Below are positions 52,143-59,272 of a stretch of DNA of 64,000 nucleotides, one piece after another. Source of the stretch: VAYN01 sp964540905 (GTDB taxonomy: Bacteria; Actinomycetota; Thermoleophilia; Solirubrobacterales; 70-9). Under the pieces are notes generated by a model. The model was not told the origin of the DNA, did no database searches, and was given only the letters and a program-made list of their open reading frames with translations. The stretch lies in contig CAZIOS010000004.1 in NCBI GenBank assembly GCA_964540905.1, forward strand, positions 1 to 64,000. The letters run 5' to 3'. Both the position numbers and the translations under genes were made by a program. Within the stretch, counting starts at the first letter, position 1, and each line of letters opens with the position of its first letter.

Positions 52143-52559
52143 TCAGTCGTCCTCCCCGGACGGCCGGCCGCGGTTGCGCTTGCGCTCGCCGGCGCGGCGC
52201 TTCTGGTCGAGGCGGCGGCGGCGCGAGGCGGCGGTGGGGCGGGTCGGGCGGCGGCTGCGCGGCACCGCCAGGCCGGCGGCGAGCTTCCGGGCCAGGCGCT
52301 GCAGCGCCAGCTCGCGGTTGCGGGACTGGCCGCGGGCGTCCTGGGCGACGGCGGTGACGACGGCGCCGGCGCGCTCCAGCAGCCGCGCCCGCTGGCGCTC
52401 GTCCAGCGCCCGCGAGGCGCTGACGTCGAAGACCGCTTCGACCCGCGAGGCGGTGACGTTGGCGTGCTGGCCGCCGGGGCCGGAGGAGCGGCTGGTGCGC
52501 AGCTCGATCTCGGCCAGCGGGATCGCCAGGCCGGCATCGATCCTGAGCTCGTCGGGCAC
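52143..52559 (-). CDS. arfB: ArfB-like peptidyl-tRNA hydrolase
   Basis: A 138-residue class-I release-factor-like protein with the catalytic GGQ loop (SSGPGGQHANVTASRVEAVF, Gly29-Gly30-Gln31) and a Lys/Arg-rich C-terminal tail (RRRRLDQKRRAGERKRNRGR) that would enter the empty mRNA channel. ArfB rescues ribosomes stalled without a stop codon. It has no codon-recognition domain. The GTG at 52559 follows GAGG and lies 5 bp after the preceding gene. Confidence 0.9.
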   Translation of the reverse strand: MPDELRIDAGLAIPLAEIELRTSRSSGPGGQHANVTASRVEAVFDVSASRALDERQRARLLERAGAVVTAVAQDARGQSRNRELALQRLARKLAAGLAVPRSRRPTRPTAASRRRRLDQKRRAGERKRNRGRPSGEDD

Positions 52560-52564
52560 CGGCC

Positions 52565-52915
52565 TCAGCCGGCCAGCTCGGGGATGTGGCGCTCGAGGTG
52601 GGCGGCGATCGTCTCGCGCACCCAGCGCTGGGTCTCGGCGTCGGCCATGCGGTAGCGGCCGAGCAGCAGCTTCTGCTCGGTCAGCGGCAGCCCGGCGATC
52701 TCCCAGCTGACGACGAGGCGCTCGAACAGCGCCTCCGAGCGCCGCCGCCAGGCGTCCTCGAGCGAGGCGGCGTCGCTTGCCGGCGGCTCGCCGATCTTGG
52801 CGATCGTGCCGGCGCTGAGCGACTCGCGCAGGGTCAGGACGTTGCCCTCCGGGTCGGCGTAGTCGACGGCCGGCGCCTTCTCGCGCGGGCGCCGCTGCTT
52901 CCTGCGCTTCGCCAT
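52565..52915 (-). CDS. Hypothetical protein (116 aa)
   Basis: The N-terminus is highly basic (AKRRKQRRPREKAP), followed by LTLRESLSAGTIAKIGEPPA and a helical domain (DAWRRRSEALFERLVVSWEI). It is soluble with no membrane segment. I do not recognise a family. Tight spacing between the lipoprotein gene and arfB (5 bp on each side) suggests cotranscription and possibly a translation-linked role; the basic tail could bind RNA, but this is inference. Confidence 0.75.
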   Translation of the reverse strand: MAKRRKQRRPREKAPAVDYADPEGNVLTLRESLSAGTIAKIGEPPASDAASLEDAWRRRSEALFERLVVSWEIAGLPLTEQKLLLGRYRMADAETQRWVRETIAAHLERHIPELAG

Positions 52916-52920
52916 CGCCC

Positions 52921-53523
52921 TCAGAAGGTGCGGTAGCTCTGGATGCTGATGAAGAAGCCGTGCCCGGCCGCGTTGGCGCAGGTGATGCCGTCGGTGCGAC
53001 TGGTGCAGAGGAAGCCGCCGGAACGGTCGTCGCTGCCATAGGCGAGCTTGGCGTCTTCCGGGTTCAGCGCCGTGTCGCCGGCGCAGACGAAGCTGCCGCT
53101 GGTGTCGCGGCGACCGATCTCGAGCCCCTGACCGAAGTCGACCTCGTCCGGGCAGCCCGGCGGGCGCGGCGGCGGCTTCCAGCTGCGCTTGACGATGTCG
53201 CAGCGAGCGGTGCCGCCGAGCAGGATGCAGCCGATGTTGCCCGAGGGGCTCTGGAAGGCCGTCAGGTGGAGGGTCGGGATGGGTCGGTCGGCCGGCGTCG
53301 CCTTCTCGGTGCTCGTCTTTTGAGTGCTCGTCTTCTCGGTGCTCGTCTCTGCCGTGGTCGCCGGGGCGCTTTCGGTGCTGGCGGTCGTCTCGGTCACCGT
53401 GCGGTCGATCACCGTGGTCGAGCCGCCGCTGCCGCACCCCGCGAACGCAAGCGGCGTCGCCAACGCGAGCGCGCCGGCGATCGCCAGCGAGGCTGGCAGC
53501 CGGGATCGGCCCGCCGTCCTCAC
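52921..53523 (-). CDS. Lipoprotein with DUF6636-like cysteine-rich domain
   Basis: A 200-residue protein. The GTG at 53523 overlaps the pterin dehydratase stop. The signal ends in LATPLAFAGC with the lipid-bearing Cys30. A Thr/Ser/Glu-rich linker follows, then a compact domain with six cysteines (QSPSGNIGCILLGGTARCDI, FVCAGDTALNPEDAKLAYGS, FLCTSRTDGITCANAAGHGF). This pattern is common in secreted actinobacterial proteins of unknown function. Disulfides are likely. Confidence 0.8.
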   Translation of the reverse strand: MRTAGRSRLPASLAIAGALALATPLAFAGCGSGGSTTVIDRTVTETTASTESAPATTAETSTEKTSTQKTSTEKATPADRPIPTLHLTAFQSPSGNIGCILLGGTARCDIVKRSWKPPPRPPGCPDEVDFGQGLEIGRRDTSGSFVCAGDTALNPEDAKLAYGSDDRSGGFLCTSRTDGITCANAAGHGFFISIQSYRTF

Positions 53524-53795
53524 AGCGCCTCGATCCTCGCGGCCAGCTCGAAGTCGGCGGCGGTGAGGCCGCCCTCGGAGTGGGTGGAGATCGTCACCGT
53601 CACCGTCTCCCAGGAGATCGCCAGGTCCGGGTGGTGGTTCATCGCCTCGGCCGGCTCGACCAGGCTGGAGGCGAACCCGACGGCGCCGACGAAGTCGCCG
53701 CGCCTGAACTCCTTGGCGATCGCCTCCCCGGCCCGCTCCCAACCGTTCAGGTCGGCCAACCGGCTCTCGATCTCGGCCTCGCTCAGCAGCGCCAT
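53520..53795 (-). CDS. 4a-hydroxytetrahydrobiopterin dehydratase (PCD/DCoH)
   Basis: A 91-residue protein from ATG 53795 (97 from ATG 53813). The family signature AMNHHPDLAISWETVTVTIS carries the catalytic His-His pair, and LTAADFELAARIEAL ends the fold. It dehydrates 4a-hydroxy-tetrahydropterin to recycle the cofactor of aromatic hydroxylases; no hydroxylase lies nearby, and many bacteria use it for molybdopterin-related or unknown roles. It follows the two YrbE-like permeases and overlaps the lipoprotein gene. Confidence 0.92.
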   Translation of the reverse strand: MALLSEAEIESRLADLNGWERAGEAIAKEFRRGDFVGAVGFASSLVEPAEAMNHHPDLAISWETVTVTISTHSEGGLTAADFELAARIEAL

Positions 53796-53841
53796 CCGCA
53801 AGCATGCTGCCACAGCTCGGGCGGCCGCGGGCGGCGGCCGC

Positions 53842-54639
53842 TCAGCCGCCGATCGGCGCTCGCGGGTTGGAGCCCCAGAAGACGATCGTCCCGAGCATGC
53901 CGATGATGTGGACGAGGATGATGTTGACCACCATCGACTGGGCGGTGGCGGTCCCCACCCCGACCGGCCCGCCGGAGGCGGTGTAGCCGTAATAGCAGCC
54001 GACCAGCACGATCACGGTCGCCATCACCATCCCCTTGGTCAGGCTGAAGAGCAGGTCGGGCGGGCTCTGGAACATCCAGAAGATCAGCTGGTAGCCGCCG
54101 GAGGAGACGTCGCCGACCTGCTGGACCACGGCGATGTAGCTGGCCAGGTAGGCAACTCCGATCGCCACCAGGTAGAGGAACGGGATCGCGATCCAGGCGC
54201 CGAGCAGACGGGTCGCGGCGAGAAAGGTGACCGGCTGGATCCCCATCACCTCGAGCGCGTCGATCTCGTCGGAGATCCGCATCGCCCCGAGCTCGGCGAC
54301 GATCCCGGTCCCGACCTTGGCCGAGAGGATGTAGCCGAAGGCATAGGGGACGCCCTCGCGCAGATCGCAGTAGGCGGAGAAGAGGCCGGCCAGCGAGGGG
54401 GCGCCGATCGAGCGGTTGAAGTAGGCGCCCTGCAGCCCGCACTGGAGGCCGAGGATGAAGACGAAGGCCCAGATGATCAGGGCCGAGCCGAAGATCAGGA
54501 TCCCGGCCTGGCGCAGGCCCTCGCCGAAGTAGCGGAAGACGCGGCCGGAGAAGACCTGGCCGGCGACCCGGGTGCCGAAGCGGGCGATCTCCCCAAACGA
54601 GTCGAGCCAGTCGCGCGGGACGTCGAGCCAGCCGATCAT
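53842..54639 (-). CDS. MlaE/YrbE-type permease 2
   Basis: A 265-residue protein with about six hydrophobic helices and the MlaE pattern: EGVPYAFGYILSAKVGTGIV, AELGAMRISDEIDALEVMGI, and YYGYTASGGPVGVGTATAQS. In actinobacteria YrbE pairs form the channel of Mce lipid importers with an Mla-type ATPase. It follows permease 1 by 10 bp. No mce genes or ATPase follow; the next gene is a pterin dehydratase. Confidence 0.92.
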   Translation of the reverse strand: MIGWLDVPRDWLDSFGEIARFGTRVAGQVFSGRVFRYFGEGLRQAGILIFGSALIIWAFVFILGLQCGLQGAYFNRSIGAPSLAGLFSAYCDLREGVPYAFGYILSAKVGTGIVAELGAMRISDEIDALEVMGIQPVTFLAATRLLGAWIAIPFLYLVAIGVAYLASYIAVVQQVGDVSSGGYQLIFWMFQSPPDLLFSLTKGMVMATVIVLVGCYYGYTASGGPVGVGTATAQSMVVNIILVHIIGMLGTIVFWGSNPRAPIGG

Positions 54640-54649
54640 CGCTCCGCGC

Positions 54650-55459
54650 TCATCGGATCGACTGCAGTTCGGGGTTGGTCGCGAGCAGGATCGAGGTGAC
54701 GACGAACTGGCAGAAGAAGACGGCGACGAGGGAGATCACCACCGCCTGGTTGACGGCCCGCCCCACTCCCGCCGCCCCGCCCGACGCGGTCATCCCCTTG
54801 AAGGAGCAGACGACGGCGATGATCGCGCCGAACAGCGTGCACATCAGGACCGAGGCCCAGAGGTCGGTGACGGTGGCGTTGGAGAACAGCGTCGCGAAGA
54901 AGCCGCCGAGCGACTGGTGGTAGATCAGCTCGGCGGCGATGCCGGCCAAGAGGCCGAAGACGATCGCGAAGATGTCGAGCAGGCTGGTGATGACCATCAG
55001 CGCTAAGAAGCGCGGCACGACCAGGTTCTTGATCGGGTCGACGCCGAGCACCTGCAGGGCGTCGAGCTCCTCGCGGATCTTGCGGGCGCCGAGGTCGGCG
55101 GTGATCGCGGTGCCGGCGACGCCGGCGACGACCACCGCGGTCACCAGCGGCCCGATCCAGCGGACCGCGGTCAGCACGAAGAAGCCGCCGAGCCGGTCGA
55201 GGGCGCCGAACAGCGAGAGGATTCCGGCCGCCTGCAGCCCCGGCGCACCGAGATTGAGGGCGAAGGTCGAGATCAGCAGCGGGAACCAGGAGAGCTTCAG
55301 CACGAAGAAGAACTGCCCGACCAGCTCGGTGCCGTAGGGGTACGGTCCCCGCACCGCGGAGACGATCGTCCTCGCGGTGAGGATCACCATCTCCCCCACC
55401 TGCTCGAAGACCGAGCGCACGGAGAAGATCGCTCGGCTCAGCTTGGCTTCGCCCGCCAC
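54650..55459 (-). CDS. MlaE/YrbE-type permease 1
   Basis: A 269-residue protein paired with the next permease. The family motif is TAITADLGARKIREELDALQ then VLGVDPIKNLVVPRFLALM, and the end reads FKGMTASGGAAGVGRAVNQA. The GTG at 55459 lies 22 bp inside the GntR gene, so regulator and permeases are coupled. Together the pair should form the YrbEA/YrbEB heterodimer. It lacks nearby Mce substrate-binding subunits. Confidence 0.9.
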   Translation of the reverse strand: MAGEAKLSRAIFSVRSVFEQVGEMVILTARTIVSAVRGPYPYGTELVGQFFFVLKLSWFPLLISTFALNLGAPGLQAAGILSLFGALDRLGGFFVLTAVRWIGPLVTAVVVAGVAGTAITADLGARKIREELDALQVLGVDPIKNLVVPRFLALMVITSLLDIFAIVFGLLAGIAAELIYHQSLGGFFATLFSNATVTDLWASVLMCTLFGAIIAVVCSFKGMTASGGAAGVGRAVNQAVVISLVAVFFCQFVVTSILLATNPELQSIR

Positions 55460-56169
55460 CAGCCCATCGCCCTGCCGAGCGGCCCGTCGCCGCGGGTCCG
55501 TGCTTCCTCGCGCGCCCGCTGCTCGGCCGCCCTGCGCGCTTCCGAGAGCTGGGCGATCAGCGTGTCGCGGGTCTGCTCCAGCTCCTGGACGCCGGCGACG
55601 TGCGCCTCGGCCCGCCGCGGCGCCGTCGGCAGGTCGGCGCGCAGGTCGCGCGTGCAGGAGGCGAGCTCGGCCTCGAGCCGGCCGATCTGGCGGCGCAGCT
55701 CCTGCCGCACCTCGATCGCCTCGCTCTCGCCGCCGAGGTCCGGCAGCGCGGCGGCGGACTCGGACGAGCGGTCGGCCGGGAAGTCGCCGAGGACGCTGGC
55801 GCAGGCCATCGCCACCGTCGCCAGCTGGCGCGGGCCGAGCCCGGCCTCGCGGGCGCGTCGCAGCGCCTCGTCGACGATCTCTTCCAGCTCCGGCGTCGCC
55901 TCGACGCCGGCGGCGACGAAGGTCCCCTGGCCCTGGCGGCTGACCACGAGGCCGTCGTGCTCGAGCCCCTCGTAGACGGCCCGGACCGTGTTCAGGTTGA
56001 CGCCGGCCCACTCGGCCAGGCGGCGGAAGCTGGGCAGGCGCTCACCGCTCGCCAGCTGGCCGGTGGAGATCAGGGCGCGCAGACGCCACGTCAGCTGCAG
56101 CCCAACCGGCAGCTCGTCGCGGGGATCGGTCGCGAACGGGTTCGGCTCTGCGCGCACCTGCTGTGCCAT
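55438..56169 (-). CDS. GntR-family regulator with coiled-coil C-terminus
   Basis: A 243-residue protein from ATG 56169. The winged helix is VGLQLTWRLRALISTGQLAS, then ERLPSFRRLAEWAGVNLNTV and RAVYEGLEHDGLVVSRQGQG. No FCD or UTRA effector domain follows; the C-terminal half is helical and charged (VRQELRRQIGRLEAELASCT, QTRDTLIAQLSEARRAAEQR), like the short YtrA-type regulators but longer. The promoter TTGACT-N17-TACTGT ends 8 bp before the ATG, so the mRNA is probably leaderless. It likely controls the YrbE pair. Confidence 0.87.
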   Translation of the reverse strand: MAQQVRAEPNPFATDPRDELPVGLQLTWRLRALISTGQLASGERLPSFRRLAEWAGVNLNTVRAVYEGLEHDGLVVSRQGQGTFVAAGVEATPELEEIVDEALRRAREAGLGPRQLATVAMACASVLGDFPADRSSESAAALPDLGGESEAIEVRQELRRQIGRLEAELASCTRDLRADLPTAPRRAEAHVAGVQELEQTRDTLIAQLSEARRAAEQRAREEARTRGDGPLGRAMGWWRAKPS

Positions 56170-56177
56170 CAGGCGAC

Positions 56178-56206
56178 ACAGTAACCATCGCAACTGTTCT
56201 AGTCAA
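56178..56206 (-). promoter_or_regulatory. Sigma-70-type promoter of gntR
   Basis: On the minus strand TTGACT (complement of 56201-56206) and TACTGT (complement of 56178-56183) are separated by exactly 17 bp. The gntR ATG (56169) starts eight bases after the -10, which predicts a leaderless or nearly leaderless transcript and explains the missing Shine-Dalgarno. Confidence 0.65.
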
Positions 56207-56232
56207 CCAGCACAGCTAAACGGCGGCGGCGA

Positions 56233-57276
56233 CTACGGCGTGAGCACGATCTTCAGCGCCTCGCGGCGGTCGTAGAGCTCGTAGGCCTCGCTGGCCCGCT
56301 CGAGCGACATGTGGTGGCTGACCAGCGGCGCCGGGTCGAGCTTGCCGGCCGCCATCAGCGCCAGCACCCGGTCGACGTGGGCGATCACGTTCGCCAGGCC
56401 CAGCTTCAGGTCGAGGCCCTTGAGCCAGGCCAGCCCCAGCGGCAGCTCGCCGCGGCCAGCGTAGGCGCCGATCCCGGAGACGGTGCCGGCGTCGCGGGCG
56501 AGGCTGATAGCCAGCGCCAGCGGGCCGGGGTCGCCGACCGCGTCGACGGCGACGTCGACGCCGAGCCCCGCGGTCGCCGCCCGCACCGCCTTCTTCGGCT
56601 CCGCCTCGGTCAGGTGCAGCGGCGTCGCCCCGAAGGACGCGGCCATCTCCAGCCTCGCCGCAACCGTGTCGATCGCGAAGACCTCGACGGCGCCGCCGGC
56701 CAGCGCCGCCTGCACGGCGCAGAGGCCGACCGGCCCCAGCCCCAGCACGGCGACGGTGTCGCCGGAGCGCATCCCGGCGTGGGCGACGGCGTGGTAGCCG
56801 GTCCCCATCACGTCGCCGGCGAAGAGGGCGACGTCGGCCGACATCCCCGCCGGCACCCGCCGCAGGGTGAGGTTGGCGCGCGGCACCAGCAGCTGCTCTG
56901 CCTGGGCGCCCTGGAGGTCGCCGAGGTTGGCGCCGTGGCCGAAAGTCTGGCCCTTGAGGCAGCGGTGGTAGTCGCCGCGCAGGCAGGAGGCGCAGGTCGC
57001 GCAGGCGGTGTGGAAGCAGCCGAGGACGCGGTCGCCGACGGCGACCCGGTCGACGTCGGCGCCGAGCTCGAGCACGGTGCCGACGAACTCGTGGCCGATC
57101 GTGAAGCCCGGCTCGACCGGCACCCGGCCGTGGTAGATGTGGAGGTCGGAGCCGCAGATGCCGCTCGCCTCGACCCGCACGACCGCGTCGTCGCCGGCGC
57201 CGAGCCGCGGCTCGGCCTTCTCCTCGACCCGCACCTCCCCAGGAGCTTGGAACGTGACCGCCCTCACGGCATCCAC
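56233..57276 (-). CDS. Zinc-dependent alcohol dehydrogenase
   Basis: A 347-residue medium-chain dehydrogenase. Catalytic zinc ligands are Cys41 (SGICGSDLHIY) and His62-Glu63 (TIGHEFVG); the structural zinc cysteines are in CATCASCLRGDYHRC. The Rossmann motif is VAVLGLGPVGL. It oxidises an alcohol or sorbitol/threonine-like substrate with NAD(P)+; the exact substrate is open. GTG at 57276 is the likely start, with GTG at 57267 as alternative. It stands alone between a strong hairpin and the gntR promoter region. Confidence 0.93.
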   Translation of the reverse strand: MDAVRAVTFQAPGEVRVEEKAEPRLGAGDDAVVRVEASGICGSDLHIYHGRVPVEPGFTIGHEFVGTVLELGADVDRVAVGDRVLGCFHTACATCASCLRGDYHRCLKGQTFGHGANLGDLQGAQAEQLLVPRANLTLRRVPAGMSADVALFAGDVMGTGYHAVAHAGMRSGDTVAVLGLGPVGLCAVQAALAGGAVEVFAIDTVAARLEMAASFGATPLHLTEAEPKKAVRAATAGLGVDVAVDAVGDPGPLALAISLARDAGTVSGIGAYAGRGELPLGLAWLKGLDLKLGLANVIAHVDRVLALMAAGKLDPAPLVSHHMSLERASEAYELYDRREALKIVLTP

Positions 57277-57293
57277 CGTATACGGCCTCGTGA

Positions 57294-57362
57294 GGGAGGG
57301 GTCGGGCAGGGCCCGCCAAGTCTCCCCGCTGTTGCGCAGGCGGGCCCTGCCCGACCCCTCCC
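57294..57362. terminator. 24-bp perfect inverted repeat
   Basis: GGGAGGGGTCGGGCAGGGCC and onward (57294-57317) is exactly reverse complementary to 57339-57362, with a 21-base loop. It starts 12 bp after the end of the HD-GYP gene (minus strand) and upstream of the dehydrogenase. There is no T tract, but the stem is extremely stable, so transcription termination or mRNA end protection is likely. Confidence 0.7.
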
Positions 57363-57374
57363 CCGCTTGGCCTC

Positions 57375-58781
57375 TTACGCGCTGACGCCGGCGACCTGGA
57401 AGCGGCTGGCCTCGCCGACATCGGTGGGGCTGGCGGTGCCGGCGATCCGCGCTTCCAGCGAGAGCTCCTTCTCGAAGTCGGTCGCGTCGCTGTGCTGGAA
57501 GGAGACGTCCTGGCCCTCGAGCAGCTCGATGAAGACCTCGACGAAGCGGGCGTCGAGCTGTTTGCCGGCGACCCGGCGCAGCTCGACGATCGCGTCGTAG
57601 CTCGACATCGGCGTGCGGTAGGAGTCGCGCGCCGTCATCACGTCGTAGGTGTCGGCGACGGAGATGATCCGCGACAGTTCCGGGATCTTGTCGCCTTCGA
57701 GACCGCGCGGGTAGCCCTTGCCGTCGATCCGCTCGTGGTGGGCGAGGATGATCTCGGCGACCGGGCCGTAGCCGTCCAGCGAGGAGACGATGCGGGCGCC
57801 CTGCTGCGGGTGGCGCTTGATCAGCATCCAGTCCTCGTCGGTGAGCGGCACGTTGGCCTTGAGGATGCGGTCAGGGAGGATGAACTTGCCGATGTCGTGC
57901 AGCAGCGCCGAGATGTGAACCAGCTCCTCCTCGCGGCGGGAGAAGCCGGCGCGCTGGGCGATCGCCCGCGAGTAGCGCGCCACCGCGGCGCTGTGGCGGG
58001 CGGTCATCTGGTCCCGCAGGTCGAGCGTGCGCAGCATCGCGCTCAACATCCCGACCTGGAAGCTGGCGAGCTGGTTGCTGCGCTGCTCCAGTTCGAGCGC
58101 CCGCTGCTGGGAGAGCAGCAGCTGCCCGAGCAGGTACTGGAAGGTAACGAGGACGACGCCGAAGAGGGCGATCGCGGAGATCCCGATCACGTGGTAGATG
58201 AAGGCGACGGCGACGGCGAGCATCGCGCTGGCGAACTCGGAGGGGAGCACCGGCGGCAGCACCCGCAGCTGGCTGACGAAGGTGACGCGCTCGACGTAGG
58301 CGCGGTAGCCGGCGGTGAGCACGAAGTTGAGCGCCAGCGAGACCTGGAAGAGGGCGAAGACGAGCAGGTAGAAGATCGAGTCGTCCTGGGTGAGGCCGCT
58401 GCCTTCGATGACGAGGCGGAAGAGGACGCCGCCGACCAGGGGGAAGAGCGCGTAGGTGAGGACGTTGTTGAGCAGGTAGTGCGGCTCGTCGTGCCAGCGC
58501 AGCCAGCCGACCATGATCGTCACCGCCCCGATCAGCGCCGCCGGGGTGCCGCCGAGGAAGACCATCGCCACGACCAGCGCCAGGAAGCTGCCGGAGACCT
58601 TGACCTTGGACTCGGTCGAGACCGCGGTCAGGTCGCTGAAGACCGAGAAGGCGAGCAGGACGCCGAAGAGGCCGAGGTTCCAGTTGCAGCTGGGAGCCTC
58701 GAGCACGCAGGCGGCGAGCGTCAGCAGCAGGCCGGCGCCCATGCTGGCGATCGCGATGCGGGTTGGTCGGGTCTCGGCCAT
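57375..58781 (-). CDS. Membrane HD-GYP cyclic-di-GMP phosphodiesterase
   Basis: A 468-residue protein. The N-terminal 220 residues hold about seven hydrophobic helices of a membrane sensor (LFGVLLAFSVFSDLTAVSTE, FVLTAGYRAYVERVTFVSQL). A coiled linker leads to an HD-GYP domain with LLHDIGKFILP (His295-Asp296) and HHERIDGKGYPRGLEG. All catalytic motifs are intact. It should degrade cyclic di-GMP in response to a membrane or envelope signal. Together with the soluble GAF enzyme at 4694 it makes two hydrolases, while the only GGDEF protein in the window is degenerate. Confidence 0.9.
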   Translation of the reverse strand: MAETRPTRIAIASMGAGLLLTLAACVLEAPSCNWNLGLFGVLLAFSVFSDLTAVSTESKVKVSGSFLALVVAMVFLGGTPAALIGAVTIMVGWLRWHDEPHYLLNNVLTYALFPLVGGVLFRLVIEGSGLTQDDSIFYLLVFALFQVSLALNFVLTAGYRAYVERVTFVSQLRVLPPVLPSEFASAMLAVAVAFIYHVIGISAIALFGVVLVTFQYLLGQLLLSQQRALELEQRSNQLASFQVGMLSAMLRTLDLRDQMTARHSAAVARYSRAIAQRAGFSRREEELVHISALLHDIGKFILPDRILKANVPLTDEDWMLIKRHPQQGARIVSSLDGYGPVAEIILAHHERIDGKGYPRGLEGDKIPELSRIISVADTYDVMTARDSYRTPMSSYDAIVELRRVAGKQLDARFVEVFIELLEGQDVSFQHSDATDFEKELSLEARIAGTASPTDVGEASRFQVAGVSA

Positions 58782-59021
58782 TGGCTCTGTATCGACTGGA
58801 GGGCGCGGGTCCTGCGGCTCTGGGTAGATTCATGGACGCCTGGCCATTCCCTGCGCCTGACAACGCCCAGCCGCGAAACTGGTCAGCCCGTCCTTTTCTA
58901 CGGTAGTAGCGAAGTTTGGCACTGGCAAGCGCAAATGGCCAGATGACCAATTTCGCCCAACTGGCCAATTCAGCTTGTTTGGTGCGGCGCGCAGGTTTGA
59001 GCGCCCCCCAGCCCGAATACA

Positions 59022-59050
59022 CGAAGGGCGCCCCGCTGGGGCGCCCTTCG
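59022..59050. terminator. 13-bp hairpin, likely terminator
   Basis: CGAAGGGCGCCCC-GCT-GGGGCGCCCTTCG is a perfect stem with a 3-base loop. It lies between the short AT-richer transcribed-looking segment (59100-59230, minus) and the HD-GYP gene, so it could end or attenuate transcription reading into the latter. Confidence 0.7.
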
Positions 59051-59100
59051 TCAAGACTTATGCGGCACCCGGTCAAAGCTCGGAGCCGCTTGTGAGGAAT

Positions 59101-59226
59101 CTAGTTGCGGAAGCCCATTTGTGTTCCCCTTCCTTTGTGGTTGAAGCCCAGGTTGTTGTGCACTTCTTGCAAGAACTTCTCAATCGCTGGCACGTTTGTA
59201 GCACAGGTTGGCCGAAACTTGTGCAT
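59101..59226 (-). CDS. Possible small peptide gene (up to 41 aa)
   Basis: The frame from ATG 59226 to TAG 59101 encodes 41 residues, ending EKFLQEVHNNLGFNHKGRG then TQMGFRN. Other possible starts are GTG 59193 (30 aa) and ATG 59118 (MGFRN only), the last having a superb ribosome site, AAGGAAGGGG, eight bases upstream. The DNA is about half GC, unlike the neighbours. A strong hairpin follows. It may be a small protein, a leader peptide or part of an RNA gene; no family is recognised. Confidence 0.3.
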   Translation of the reverse strand: MHKFRPTCATNVPAIEKFLQEVHNNLGFNHKGRGTQMGFRN

Positions 59227-59272
59227 CTGCAGGAAAACTTGTGCAGAAATGCAGTAGTACGCATGGCTAGCA

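Larger units (their letters stand above)
58782..59272. other. Long intergenic region with repeats, a terminator and a micro-ORF
   Basis: Near 58905-58970 several TTGGCCA/TTGGTCA-like motifs cluster, possibly an operator of the HD-GYP gene. A strong hairpin lies at 59022-59050. From about 59090 to 59270 the DNA is clearly AT-richer than the genome and holds short minus-strand frames, described separately. No conventional gene is seen. Confidence 0.5.
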
